Shown: positions 11,378 through 23,279, counted from the first letter of the stretch. The stretch is 64,000 bases of DNA from Brevipalpus yothersi (GCA_003956705.1 QZCP01000230.1:1-64000), one strand, 5' to 3'. The notes: generated from the letters alone by a model not told the origin. Numbers and translations: made by a program.

Positions 11378-12475
11378 TTTTCACTAGAGATAGCTAGTTT
11401 AGAGGACTTAATTTGATTCTTTCACAGTAGTTGAAAAGTGAATAATGATAAAAAAAATATTGATTGTTAAACTGAGGTAAAACTTTCCAAACTCTAAACA
11501 CAATATTCCGAAAGAATCAAAGCTGTCGATGATTTGTCGATGTCTCTGAACATTTACGATGATATGGTAACCAAATGTATGTGAACATGAAATCCAAAAC
11601 CAATCACCCAAAGATAACGCCCCATTATTAACGGGTTCAAGTTTCAACTTCTCAGCAAACCGGAAGGAAACGTTAGCCTGGGAAACTGTCGATGCACCAA
11701 GAACTTGAAATTTGAGACTAATCACTTAATGGAGCTCAAAGCCTATCTTACAAAAGCTAGAGGGAAGACAATGAACGAAGATGATTGGAAATTTTATCGA
11801 TAAAGTCAAGTATGATCAATTCAAAAGTGGTTTTGCTACGCGAAATGACCGTCCGCATTCCAAAGACAACGGGTCATGGGTATCTTGAAGATCGTCGACC
11901 AGCGAGTAATGCTGATCCATATTTAGTGTGTGAAGCTATGATTAGAACTTGTGTCCTTGAGTGATGAGTTTCATGAACTCTTTACAAATTGCAGGGCTCA
12001 TCTGATTACAGTAATTATATCATCTATATCATCTATAATATAATTCACTGAGTAAGAAGAAGAACAGCAAGGCTGTCTTTTTGCTCCCAACAATAAGCTG
12101 AGAGCTTAGATAATAGAAGACTAAGTCAATATCTGATTGTACACCTAAGTCTTTATCTGTGAGACCTTATTCCTCTCTCGGTAGATTCAATTAAATTCCA
12201 GATGAGTCAGTCTCTCATATCTTTCCAACATATATTACAACCAGTTGATTCTCCTGAAAAGTATAGGTAAGTCTTGGAAAAAACTGAATACTTGATTCGG
12301 ATTTATTTATCACGATTTTCATTGGATTTATTTTTACTTTTTTGTTGGATAGTATATTGCGTGATACTGTTCTCAGTCATAGAGTATCTAGCTGATCAGT
12401 CATCCCAGTGAAATAGGTTCTTTTCCTGACTCTCTCCACAAAAGCACTGAAGTGCTCTCTCAGTTGAGAGGTAGC
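11378..12475. other. Spacer: upstream block and relic element
   Basis: Includes the conserved block upstream of T1 genes (about 11490-11730; copies at 26340, 28860, 30825 and 38140) and a decayed plus-strand relic (about 11690-11960). Nothing else recognised. The 105-codon minus-strand frame at 11408-11725 is not kept open in the other copies of the block. Confidence 0.55.
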
Positions 12476-13956
12476 TCATTTGCTCCACATCTTGGCTGCC
12501 AAAATGTCAAACAGTACGTCACATGGTGATGAACTCTGAAAAATTCAGAAAGTGATTTCAGGGTGATGAATCGTAATGATTAAAAATGTATTTATTAGTA
12601 ATAAATTATTACCATCATTCTAGTAATCCACGAAGGTTCTTTATTTTGATAGAGAATCCATCTTGCAGTTGATTCTGAGTCCTTTGAAGCAGCAAGGTGG
12701 ACGATGAATTGGTAGACATCACTGTATTTCTCGGAAACATCTAGGAAGCGCTCCAACGCAGCTCCTACGGAGTCACTAGACAGGCCAACATCCAAGGAAA
12801 CTACTTTCTTAGAACTCATCGCAATAATTTCCTCAACTCTTGGTTCATTGTCCATGAGAATGATGACGCCTGTCTCACAACGTCGTACGGATCGTGCAAA
12901 AAATTCAAGCAAGACGTTACGTGGAGATGGAATCTGAAATTCGGAAGCAAAAATTTGTTCAATGAATCATCATGCTGGCTGAAAATGATTTGATTACCAT
13001 AGCTTTAGTAATCTCTAAGAATTCTTTGTCTCGACAAAGATACCAGCTTGGAACAGGAAGTGCAGCAGAAGTATTTAATGATGAACGAAGAGTATTATCT
13101 AGGCGGAGTATGAATTGATGAACATCGTTGTAAATACATGTATTAGAAACATCTAGGAAACGCTCCAAAGCAACTGCTCCTGCATCATCGTAATCCGGCA
13201 TAATGCTCAAGCAAACCACTTGCTTACACTTCATGTTAAATTCCCTCTTTGAAATCGCTTCAAAGGAGTTGTGAATATTTGGTGGCCAGTTTTTTTTGGG
13301 TTTGATAATGTTGAAGTTTTGACAGGTATTGGACCTCCTTCCTTGCACCACCCCAGAGGACATCTTTTCTTTTAACATGCAAATAAGTGGTTCAATTTGG
13401 TAGAACTTGGCTTCAGCAAGAATATTCTCCAGCTCTTTCTTCGGCCTTGAGAGTGAGATGAAATCTCTTCGAAGAAAATTCAATATATCAGAAAAATATT
13501 CCCCATCGCGATCTATGAACACAGGTCCTGAGAAATGATAAAAGAAAAATGGAACGGAATGAGCGATGAAAAGCTTTCAGGTGTAGAGAGAAACTCTGAA
13601 CTATCTTTCTTCAATTAGAACACATGCATGATTTCCCTGATTTCATTGTTAAGTTTTCTCAAACATACTAATCATATATTGAGAATTATTGTTCCTTCAC
13701 TTTTACTAACCATCAGGATCTTTTTTGATTTCAAGATTACTCTCGAACATGCTCTTCAGCATCCCATCATGCGAGACTAGTGTTGTCAACGTTGTTTGAA
13801 AGAGGTGTCCACCAACGTTTAGCTTAACACGTTCACCAAGAGGAATTTCTCTTTTTCAATAACTTTTTCGCTAGGATCCTAATTTGGAAAAAATCAATTG
13901 ATTCAGTTGTGTAGGCATACATGTAGAATTCTTCAAAAGTTTTCAGCAATTACCAT
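12476..13956 (-). CDS. T1-3: KCTD-like gene with duplicated C-terminal domain; frameshift in exon A
   Basis: Five exons instead of four: exon 1 ATG 13954-13956, A 13711-13878, B1 12998-13527, an extra exon B2 12613-12933, C 12476-12535. B1 has the second half of T1 and a normal C-terminal domain ending ITKAM before a GT donor. B2 (321 nt, phase 0 on both sides) starts like an exon C (IPSPRNVLLEFFARS) and runs on into a second linker and C-terminal domain ending ITRMM. This looks like fusion of two array units by unequal exchange. Exon A is 168 nt, two more than the family length, and the T1 frame is only reached by a shift near 13850, with stops upstream; so the gene may be recently broken or its 5' end is used differently. 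An in-frame TACATGTA (13135-13142) adds two codons to the first C-terminal domain. Confidence 0.75.
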
Positions 13957-14305
13957 GCTTCAGCAAGAAACTGATGATTCAAAAGACGTTGTTCAACCCT
14001 CTCAACTGTTGGTGTTAGAAAGTGAAAGATGCCTGAATCACGAGCCAATGATGATTTTCACTGGATGAATTTATTTTACTCTCCAATAAAATTGGGACAA
14101 AACGAGTGTAGTTTGATCACCGGCACAATATTTGGAGAGAATCGAAGTTATGAATGAATTGTGTCTGTCAAAACTTTTGAGGGTGAGGCAGCTGAATTTG
14201 GATATGAGAGTAACACTCACTGATTCAGATGCACAATATCTGAAATGAATCACACTAGAGACAAATGAATTGATTACTACATGGTAAATTCTCCTAGGAA
14301 ACTGT
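13957..14305. other. Upstream flank of T1-3
   Basis: No gene. Short open stretches on both strands are not conserved. Leads into the best-kept relic copy at 14306. Confidence 0.4.
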
Positions 14306-14605
14306 TCACGGAACGTTGATCTGGAAACTATCAATCGGCGCATCAATGAACTTGAGTCAAGTCATGGGAAACATCTCATCTATGATGGAAACGATGGAGA
14401 GAATAATATGAAGAGATTATCCAGAATTTTAGTCAACATACATGTAGTCAAGTTTGATCAATCCGAAAGAAATGTTGCTGCGCAAAATGTTTCCATTCGA
14501 ATTCCGAAGACATGTCAATTCGTGGTATTCGCAAATTTTTCATTTATTTGTGTTACAGCATTCATATCACCTCTCAAGAAATTCATTTCATACGAAGATG
14601 AGTAG
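14306..14605 (+). pseudogene. Spacer relic, best-preserved copy 1: unidentified protein-coding element
   Basis: The plus strand is open through NVDLETINRRINELESSHGK, a YDGN(D/N)GE motif, VKFDQ and NVSIRIPKT, ending at TAA 14603-14605. The same order recurs in nearly every spacer of the array (about 6540, 7690, 11690, 16375, 17200, 20290, 22590, 26600, 26820, 29040, 31010, 33650, 36280, 38360, 43120, 45170, 47160, 48435), always on the strand opposite to the T1 genes and mostly with stops. The LxVYDG and SG-V-SIRI-GYGYL pattern weakly recalls CUB domains, but the expected cysteines are missing and I do not claim the identity. It could be the remains of a partner gene co-amplified with the T1 gene. 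A TACATGTA octamer interrupts this copy at 14439-14446. Confidence 0.45.
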
Positions 14606-14872
14606 AGGGAATCTCCTCAGCAATGAATACGGAGATGGGAACTAATTGAACGAGAATTGATCGATCTATATGAGTCCAATCAATTCTTTTTGTAAGCTTT
14701 CGGTTGGAATCATTTTCTAGTTGAATTCAATACAAGATAAAAATATGAGTAAATCCTTCATATTTTGTGAACAGATTTGCCTTTCGAGCAATTTTCTAGA
14801 TGGAGAGAGATTGAAGGAGTGAACAGGATATGTTGTTCACATTCGAAAGTGTTCGACTCTCTCACGACGAGA

Positions 14873-16044
14873 TTAGATGTTCCATAATTCCAGGTCAAGT
14901 AGAATGTCTAATGATTTTGTGGATCTCTGAGTCCTAAGTTCATCCATCCCTCTTTCAAGGAGGGTTTTTGGATCAATCATGGGCTTCCGTGGGCCATTAA
15001 AGAATTGTTCTTTTTGTTGAGATTTTCTTGATCGACAGCCTCGTTCATTTAATGCGAAGATTTCAAACATCGCGTAAGAAGGGGATGTTGATTTCTGAAA
15101 AATTCAAGGCGAAAAGTTGCTTTATAATCTTCATGTTGGTTGAGAATGTGATAGTTACCATGATATCGGTGATTGATATTTTTCCTCCATCATGATAGAG
15201 GGTACAAATTAGAGAATCACTAGTAGGAGTTGGAGAATATAGATGAAGGATGAATTGAAATACATCTCTATATTTTTCGAAAGTATCTTTGAAGCGTTCC
15301 ATTGCAGCCTCTTTTTCTTTACAATACCTGGAAATATTCAAGCAAATCACTGGCTTCGATGACTTATCTACGATTTCCTCGATTTCTTCTTTGTCCGGCC
15401 AGTCATTGAGAATGATGCTAATTTTTTGCTTCTTATCAAGAATTATTTCTCCATTTTCCATAGTTGATAGCTTCTTTTCCAGGATGCTGATGAGTCGCTC
15501 AATTAAGTAAAATTTTGCTTCGACAAGAATTTTCTCGAGCTCTTTCTCCGGTCTCGACAGGGAGATTGAACCACTTCTTAGGAAATTCAAGATCTCTGAG
15601 AAATATTCTCCATCGCGATCTATGAACACAAACCCTAGAATATGATAATCAGAACGAAATGAATGTAAGGGGAGGTTCCCAGTGGGGACAAATCAAAGTA
15701 CCTCTGAATTTCCCCATTAGGGGCACATTTGTAAATTTCATGCACTTTTACATGTACTTTTGATTTTAATTTGGAAGAGTTGTTGTTTCTTTGAATTTAC
15801 TTACCATCAGGATCTTTTTTTATCTCAAGATAACTCTCAAACATGCTCTTCAACATCCCTTCATGAGAGACTATTGTTGCCATAGTTGTTTGAAAGAGAT
15901 GCCCACCAACATTCAGCTTAACACGTTCACTGAGATGAATTCTTCTTTCGGCTACATCCTCGTTGGAATCCTAATTTTAAGAGACAATTCGTGGGTGTAT
16001 GTATAAGAATCGACTGTTTGTTGATCTTTTTTAGCATTTACCAT
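14873..16044 (-). CDS. T1-4: KCTD-like BTB/T1-domain protein, intact
   Basis: Exons: 1 (ATG 16042-16044), A 15805-15970, B 15159-15634, C 14873-15094; 288 residues. The start codon is the last triplet of exon 1 and is followed at once by the GT donor, so Met is joined straight to exon A. T1 spans about residues 17-112: ERVKLNVGGHLFQTT, MLKSMF, then FVFIDRDGEYFSEILNFLR and EAKFY. These are the hallmarks of KCTD/K-channel T1 domains. A variable acidic linker follows, then an about 75-residue C-terminal domain (SKPVICL ... ERFKDTFEKYRDVFQFILHL ... ITDIM) shared by the array but which I cannot assign to a known KCTD subfamily. The tail is 73 residues, much longer than in most copies because the stop seen after CRSRKS in T1-7 is absent. 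Likely a cytosolic oligomeric adaptor, by family analogy. Confidence 0.85.
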
Positions 16045-17174
16045 TTTTATAAAGTAATCGAGGGTTTAGAGGAAAAATTTTGATTATCTCAAAGTGATTG
16101 AAATGTAAAAAATAATCAAAAGATACAATGATGGTTTTTCACTTTTCGCTGAAATAATTAACTTTTCACTGGAATTCAAATAATATGAATATAATGTGAT
16201 CATGGATACGATTTTCAGACGAAATCAAGTTCTGTTGATGATCAGTGAAGGCATCAATGTATTTTTCAAGGTGTGAAAGCTGAATCTGAATGAAAAACCA
16301 ATCGTAAGAGGGATGACTGAGTTGAAGTTGTAACTTTTGCACACCGATTACTCGGAATGAGGGCTCAGGAAACGTTGGAAACTATCAAATTGATAGTATC
16401 AATCAATACATCAAGAAACTTGAAGCTAATCACATGACACATATCAAAGTACAATGTGGAAGCAAGACGGAAGTAAGTGAGCCAAGATAATCGGAAATTT
16501 TTCTCAACTCACAATTGTCAGTAAAGTATGATCAATTCAAAAAATAGTGTCTCTGGTATGGGGTGTTTATGTTTGAGCACCGAAGACGACTCATAAGAAC
16601 TGTTATTGATACCTGAAAAGCGTCGATCAGCTAATAAAACTGATTTATGTTTGGTGTAAGCTACGGTGAGTATCATTGCTCTTGATGGATGAATTCTCGA
16701 GTTTTTAATTGATTGGTTGCATTTGAAAGGTTTATTCTAGTTTAAACAATCAGATCGCCTTTCAAGGATTCATTTCTCAAGAAGATAAGCATTTCAGTTT
16801 TTCTCACTTTCAACCATAGGTGTTTGGATAAGAATAGGGTAGGAAAATGAAAATGAGAAATAAGCCAATTAAAAAATAAAATTGTTTTTCCTGAAGCTTT
16901 TTAGTCATGATCCTTTCCAGTTGAATCAAACTTCAGATGATTACATATTTTCTCAGTATTGTAGATTTTGGTCCTCAATTATTATTATTGATCAATCTTG
17001 TCGGCTTTTGAAGAAAAGTCTCAAAAAAATATCTTGCTACTTCTCTCAGGCAAGAAATGTCTAACCAACAACCCCCTGCCAACAAAATCACAATGGCCTT
17101 ATTCTTAGATCCACTGGAGTGTTGGATAATTTAGTCACTAAGTCCCAACATTGTAACTCCTCCATGAAAAGTAC
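16045..17174. other. Spacer with one degenerate relic
   Basis: Contains upstream flank of T1-4 and a stop-ridden relic copy (about 16375-16690). No gene or RNA signature seen otherwise. Confidence 0.45.
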
Positions 17175-17470
17175 TTGAGGGAAGTTGATCTGGAAACTAC
17201 AGCAAAAAACTCGATGCAAGTCATATGGAGCATCTCAGAGTCTATGATGGAAACAATGGAGAGGATGATAAGCACAGATTATCTGGAGTTCTCATCGATA
17301 GAGTTAAGTTTGATCAATTTGAAAGTAGTGTTGATGCGCCATATGTCTCCATCCGAATTTCATGGACGACCTACCGAAACGGATATGGCTATCTTAAAGA
17401 TCATCGACTAAGGAGTGAAGCTGGTTTGTATTCGGTGAGTGAAGTCATCATCAGAACATGTATTCGTTGA
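17175..17470 (+). pseudogene. Spacer relic, best-preserved copy 2
   Basis: A plus-strand frame from 17225 to a TGA at 17468-17470 reads MEHLRVYDGNNGEDD, then VKFDQFESS and VSIRISWTTYRNGYGYLKDH, ending IIRTCIR. The upstream VDLET segment is in another frame, 10 bases or so being missing relative to the copy at 14306. Of the copies, this and the one at 14306 have the fewest lesions, which helps to reconstruct the consensus of the element without deciding its function. Confidence 0.45.
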
Positions 17471-17997
17471 GGATAAATTTTTACCTTATATCATAGTGAA
17501 TTTGCAACATTCATTGGAGTTGGCTTAATTTTGGCAATCAGACCACCTCTCAAGAAATTTTTTTACAGAATGATGAGGCAAAAAATTCATTTTGGGTGGC
17601 GACAATGGAAATGATATACCTGTGGCTACAGAAATAGAGGCGAAAATCAAATCAATTCATTTAATTTATTTTTCAATTTCGAAGAGTCAAATTATTTCAG
17701 CTTTTTCAAAATCCTTTTCAGATGAATTTAAAACAAATAAGTTATCCATATTTCTTCGGGACACAGGAATTTTGATTAATCTCATTGATCCATGACGGAA
17801 ATTGTCCGAGAAAATTGTAACATACGTTGCCCAAGTTCGAATGTTCGCCTCTTTTAAACAGAATTTTATGTACCGTACTTTTAAATCAAAGGGAACTGAG
17901 TGATGATTTTTCTGGTCGTCAAGTATCTAATTCATTCTCCTCTATTGAGATAACCATTTTGGATTGGGTTCACACACATACCAACAGCGAATTGTTC
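17471..17997. other. Spacer downstream of T1-5
   Basis: AT-rich repeat-derived sequence shared with other spacers (phrases such as GTTTCATCCAGTTATAGC). No gene seen. Confidence 0.4.
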
Positions 17998-19050
17998 TTA
18001 GTTAGCAGAGGACTTCTCTGATTTGCGTCTTCGAGCATCCAGAGCGAACATTTCGAGCATCGCATGACAAGTAGATGATGATATCTGAAAAATTTAGGGA
18101 AATTTAGGAAAAAAGATGTCTAATTGACAATTCATTTTGGCTTAAAATTCATTACCACAGCTTTAGTAAATCGTTCTCCTCGGGGATCTTTCCCATCTTG
18201 ATGAATAGTCCACTCTGAATACTCTATATTGGAGCACACCTCGAGAATGAATTCATATTCATCATCATATATCTTAGAAGCACTTAAAAAGTGTTCCACT
18301 GCTGCACCTGCATTCTCAAAATTCAATCCCACTTCCAAGTAAACCACCGGTTTAGATGCCTTCTCTCTGGCTTTTCCGGCTTGTTTATAATTATCTAAGA
18401 AGACTAAGGGCTGATGGCTTTTGGATTCTTTCTTTTTCCCATTCAGGGATAAACTTTCTTTTAACATGCAGATGAGGTGTTCAATTTGGTAAAATTCAGC
18501 TTCCACAAGAATTTTCTCGAGTTCTCTCTCTGGTCTTGAGAGTGAGATTGAACTGCTTCGCAGGAAATTCAAGATCTCAGAGAAATATTCTCCATCTCGA
18601 TCGATGAAAACAGATCCTAATATATGGTGTTATAAGGAACAAATGAGTAGAAATTGAGATGAAAAGCTTCTAGCGGGTAAGGAATGATCATTCGAACCAT
18701 CTGCTCTTGATAGGAGCACATGCCCATGGCCATCCTCCCATGAAACTCTATGGTAAAATTTTTCAAAAGCTAATAATATTACAAAGATACAGGTATTGTC
18801 TACTTGGTTTAACTTACCATCTGAGTCTCTCTTGATTTCGAGATTACTCTCAAACATGTTCTTCAACATCCCATCATGAGAAACTAGAGTTGCCAACGTT
18901 GTTTGAAAGAGCTGTCCACCAACATTCAGCTTAACACGTTCACTGAGATTAATTTTCCTCCCATTTACACATCCGTCTGAATCCTAATTTTGGATAATTC
19001 AACCAGTAAGTCTATGTGAATTGAGAATTGATTGTTTTGGCATTTACCAT
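17998..19050 (-). CDS. T1-5: KCTD-like BTB/T1-domain protein, intact
   Basis: Exons: 1 (ATG 19048-19050), A 18818-18983, B 18156-18616, C 17998-18084; 238 residues. T1 core reads VKLNVGGQLFQTT and SVFIDRDGEYFSEILNFLRS. Linker is Lys-rich (GKKKESKSHQP). The C-terminal domain has VVYLEVGLNFENAGAAVEHF and ends FTKAV, with GTG in place of the usual ATG at the exon B end, a trait shared with T1-11 and T1-13. Tail of 28 residues: ISSSTCHAMLEMFALDARRR. All splice sites follow GT-AG. T1-11 is its closest relative by linker and C-terminal sequence. Confidence 0.85.
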
Positions 19051-20903
19051 TTTCTAGCAAGGGATAGCTAATTAGGGAGACTTAATTTGATTCTCTCACT
19101 GATTGGTGCTGTTGAAAAATGAACGATAATGAAAAGATGATTTATTGATTGTTTTGAGTGAAAACTTTCCACAATTTCATCGGAAAAATCAATAATCATC
19201 AATTGTGTTTACTAAAAATTTCAGTTTGAATCAAAGAGTAAATTACTCCTTGGTCTGGAATCCAAATTGACCAATGCAGTGATAAAGAGCGCAAAATTTG
19301 GACGGGAATTAAAGCCGCCGATGATCACGGATCAATCTGTGTTAATAATAATTCGTGCAACGGTTTTTTGGTGTCGTGATGCATTCTTGAGTGTGAAGTA
19401 GCTGAATTTTTCTTCTTCGATAGTGAGTGTGAAGATTGGAGCTGGGAAGATGGAGAATAGAATTAAGTGAATTATTTAATAAAGTTAATCGATGCAAGTT
19501 TTCGTTCAAAATCTTCTCCTAGTGACTTCAATTCAAAATGAAAATTTGAGTCGATCTTTCATCTCTCCCTGAGAGAGGTGTTTAATGAATAATCTCCTTA
19601 CTCAACAGAGAAGGAATTGTTCATACCCGGAAATGTTCCACTTTTGACCACCAAAGTACATGTATATGTTCTTTCAGATCAAGTGAGGTGTAATGATCCT
19701 CGTCATGGAGTCTCAGATTAAAGTCTCCCTAGGAGTGAAAGAGCTCAAACTAATCGATGGTCTTAATAACAAATCGTCTTCTCAGGTAGAAGAAAAACAT
19801 CCGTTCTCTCAATTCCGAAATATGATGCGAGAATATTAGAGAAAAATGAGCTTTGAAAGGCTCTCAAAATAAAAAACTATCTGAATAGCCACCCCCAATA
19901 ATATAACTACATGTAGCATGATCTATCTATGTAGGTGGAACAATATGATGTGATGAGAATCGAGGAAGTAAAATCCGAAAAATTGCTATTGTCTTCCAAC
20001 AGAAATGTGACTGTTTGAATTCAAAGATATTCAATCTGTGTATGCAGGAGTTTAAATCAATCTCCTGAACTTCGCGTGATTGCCTACAAATCAATGACCT
20101 TTATCTTTCTCTTCGAGAGATCTTTCATAGCTACCAGCATTTGAATGCTTTCAGTCTGAATTCCGTACTGTAAAACTGAGGCTTGTTTCTCTCTTCTTTT
20201 ACCATTACACTATGTACTTGTTCGATTGAAAAATTTTTATTAATCAATGATTAACTAAAACAAGTCCAGATAATCTGAAATTTTCATCGAGATAGTCAAG
20301 TATGATCGATTCGAAAGTGGTGTTGCTGAATGGAATGTTCGTGCTCAAATTTCGAGGATAATTCATCAGAACTATAAAAGATATCTTGGAGAGCGTTGAT
20401 CGGCTAGTATAATACTGAATCATATTTGCTGTGTAAATTTCAGGTGAGAACAGTCGTTTTTGGTATAAAAAATTTCATGAAATTTTAAACAACTCGCAGC
20501 ATTTGCAAGATCTAGTCAGGGTAATCAGATCACCTCTGGACAAGAGGATGAGTGATCCAAATCTTCTTGCTTCCGCGAATAAGTGCCAGGATGTGAGCTT
20601 AGAAGATGAAGATGTGAATCAAATGATTTATTTATGCAATTGATCTTCTTCGTGAGTTTCTACTCGAGATCCTGTCCTAGTGAATTCAATTAGAGATATG
20701 TAAAATGAAATAAGACAAGAGCACCAACGACCCCTTTAAATCTAGTAAACATGTATTTATCCCCTGATAAATGTAGAAAAAAATTAACTGATATGGTGAT
20801 GTATCTCGGCTTAGAGTTCTGGGTGAATCAGCTCCTCCAATGTTAATAAGACGGATCCTGGGAATAATCAGAGGTGTCTACCAGCAATAAGTTCTGTTTT
20901 CAG
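19051..20903. other. Long spacer
   Basis: About 1.85 kb. Two TACATGTA octamers (19658-19665 and 19908-19915), a relic copy (about 20290-20460), and otherwise AT-rich sequence without a gene. A short stretch at 19370-19445 is open on the plus strand (ECEVAEF...), a decayed piece also seen at 14150 and 40450. Confidence 0.45.
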
Positions 20904-21965
20904 TTAGGACAAGAATCCTTTGTGTTGCAGCTTCGTGCATTCTGTGCAAACATTTCGAGTAGTGCAAGACAAGGAGGTGATGATTACTGAAAAATTGAGA
21001 GGGAAAATGGTTTTATAAATCTTCATATTGATCGGGGACGTATTGGGTTCCATGCGATTTGTAATTGATAACTGCTTGTAACCATAATGAAAAGTCCACT
21101 TCACAGGCTCGGAGCCCTTGTAGTAGTCAAAAGAGCCTAGATTGATAATGAATAGGAATACATCACTGTATAACTTGAAAACATCCATGAAGCGTTCTTC
21201 TGCAGCCCCTATTGCGCTCTCATAATCATAGGAGGTTTGCAAGCAGACCACTGGCTTTGATGCCTTTCCAATGATTTTGTTCATCTCCCCGTGATCGCGA
21301 TCAAGAATATGTATTTTCTGTTCATTTCTAGAATTTTTTCCATCGCTCGCTGCAGTGGATAATTGTTCTTTAAGAATGCGTATGAGTGGCTCAATTTGGT
21401 AAAATTCAGCTTCAGCAAGAATATTTTCAAGCTCTTTTTTCGGCCTTGAGAGTGAGACTGAACCTCTTCGCAGAAAGTTCAAGATCTCAGAGAAACATTC
21501 TCCATCACGATCTATGAACACAAATCCTGAAATATATAATGTGAGAATATCGAAACAATGTAATAAGTCAAGTAGAAGGCTTTCAAGGATAAGAAGAAAC
21601 TGGCACTCTTTCAGCTAATTTTTTATTGCAACATGCTTGAGTTTTAAACAATTAATTCTATTGTAAATTTTTTTCAAACCTTATAATCTACATGGAGAGA
21701 GTGACTGTTCATTTGATTTTACTTACCATCGGAATCTCTTTTAATCTCAAGATCGGTCTCAAACATGCTCTTGAGCATCCCATGCTGGGACACCAACGTT
21801 CCTATTGTTGTTTGAAAAAGGTAGCCTCCAACGTTTAACTTGACACACTCCGCGAAACGAATTCTTTCTCCAGGGACACGTTCATTGGGTTCCTAATTTT
21901 GAGAAAAATCAAAAGGTACAGATATGTGAACTTATTATTCGTTTGAAACTTTCATAGTTTACCAT
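20904..21965 (-). CDS. T1-6: KCTD-like protein with intron-retained C-terminus
   Basis: Exons: 1 (ATG 21963-21965), A 21727-21892, B 20904-21526. T1 is complete: VKLNVGGYLFQTTIGTLVSQHG and FVFIDRDGECFSEILNFLRRG. The C-terminal domain ends ITNRM as usual, but the GT donor after this ATG is GA, so exon B runs on through the former intron and the former exon C in another frame, to a TAA at 20904-20906. The extension adds about 46 residues unrelated to other tails. If the intron were spliced at the family position the tail would begin with TAA instead of CAA. So the normal tail is lost either way, while the two folded domains are kept. Confidence 0.75.
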
Positions 21966-23279
21966 TTCTAAGCAAGCCAGTAAAGATTTAGAAGACGTTT
22001 GATTCTCCAGATTTGATCCTTTCAACAATTGGTGGTAATGGATTATGGAAAATGTTCGAAAAATAGTGCAAAGATGGTTTAGATGCGGAGACTATTCTAC
22101 TCAAGATAATTATGAAAATATTAAGAGAGAATTGGAAGAGATAGATTGCAGTATTATCATCAACACAGTACACCGGAGAGCTATACCGGATCAAATTTAA
22201 ATGGGAGATTGAGATGACTTGCCAATGACGTTAGATGTGTAACAATGGGATAGCGTTAAGCAGCATTCTAAAGTATATTGTTCATGATTTTAAATCGAGG
22301 AAGAGGAGCTCTTATACTTGCTATCACCTTCCAGTGGTTATGGGGTCACTTTTATCTTTCATAGAAGAGCCTCATCTGAATATGCATCAGTTTAAATCAA
22401 TTTCGCATACTTCACGTAATTACCGACCAATGAGTTTTATGAGTTGAGTTTTATCTCAGAAAACTATCGGCATCTGAATGCTCAAAATGTTGAACTGCGA
22501 TCCATTTCCCCTTATTTCATATTATTAGTTTGATTGAATTGCTTCAAAGATTCAATGATTATACAGGTAAAAATTATCGAAAATCTTCTCCAACACAGTC
22601 AAGTATGATCGATTCGAAAGTGATGGTGCTGAATGGCATGTACATGTTCGAATTTCGAAGATAACTTGTCAGAACTGTTATGGATATCATGGAGAGCATC
22701 GACCAGTTAATAATGCTGATTTATGTTCGGTATATTGAGCTGTGCTCAGTACGATAGTTCTTAGCTCATGGATTTTCTGAATTTTCGATCAATTGGTAAG
22801 ATTCACAAGGATTTATTCAGTTATAGCCATCATAGCACCTCTCAAGAAATTCATTCCAAATGAGGATGGATAGAGTGGATCTTCTCAGCAATAGGTACGA
22901 AGATTAGAGCAAAGAGAACGAATTTGAAATAGTTAGTTTTTTATAAATCGAATCAATTTCTTCATAGGGTTTCATTTAAAATCTTTTTCTTGGTGAATTC
23001 AATACAAGATAAAAACATGAGTCAATCATTCATATTTCCTTGACAAATGTTCACCGAATATTTTCCTTGAAGAACATAAATTGAATGAGTTAACTGGAAC
23101 GCTGTTCATGTTCTGAAGTGTTTATCTCTCTTCAACGAAATTATATACTTTATTATGCGAGATCAAGTAGAGCATCTGATGATCACGTCAATCACAAAAT
23201 CCTTAGTTTATCCATCGCTATATCAAAAAGACCTCTTGAACCAATCAACCCATAAGCCAAGAGAGATTTGCCCTTTCAG
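21966..23279. other. Spacer, right copy of the segmental duplication begins
   Basis: Paralogous to 7.06-8.2 kb from about 21970 onward. Contains a relic copy (about 22590-22760). No gene seen. Confidence 0.55.

Noticed and set aside
11408..11725. Minus-strand 105-codon frame in the upstream block
   Set aside because: The same block at 26340, 28860, 30825 and 38140 has stops and indels in this frame, so it is not coding.
17175..17470. Firm assignment of the spacer relic to the CUB family
   Set aside because: VYDG and the SIRI...GYGYL strand pattern are suggestive only; CUB cysteines are absent and the leading helix-like VDLETINR segment does not fit.
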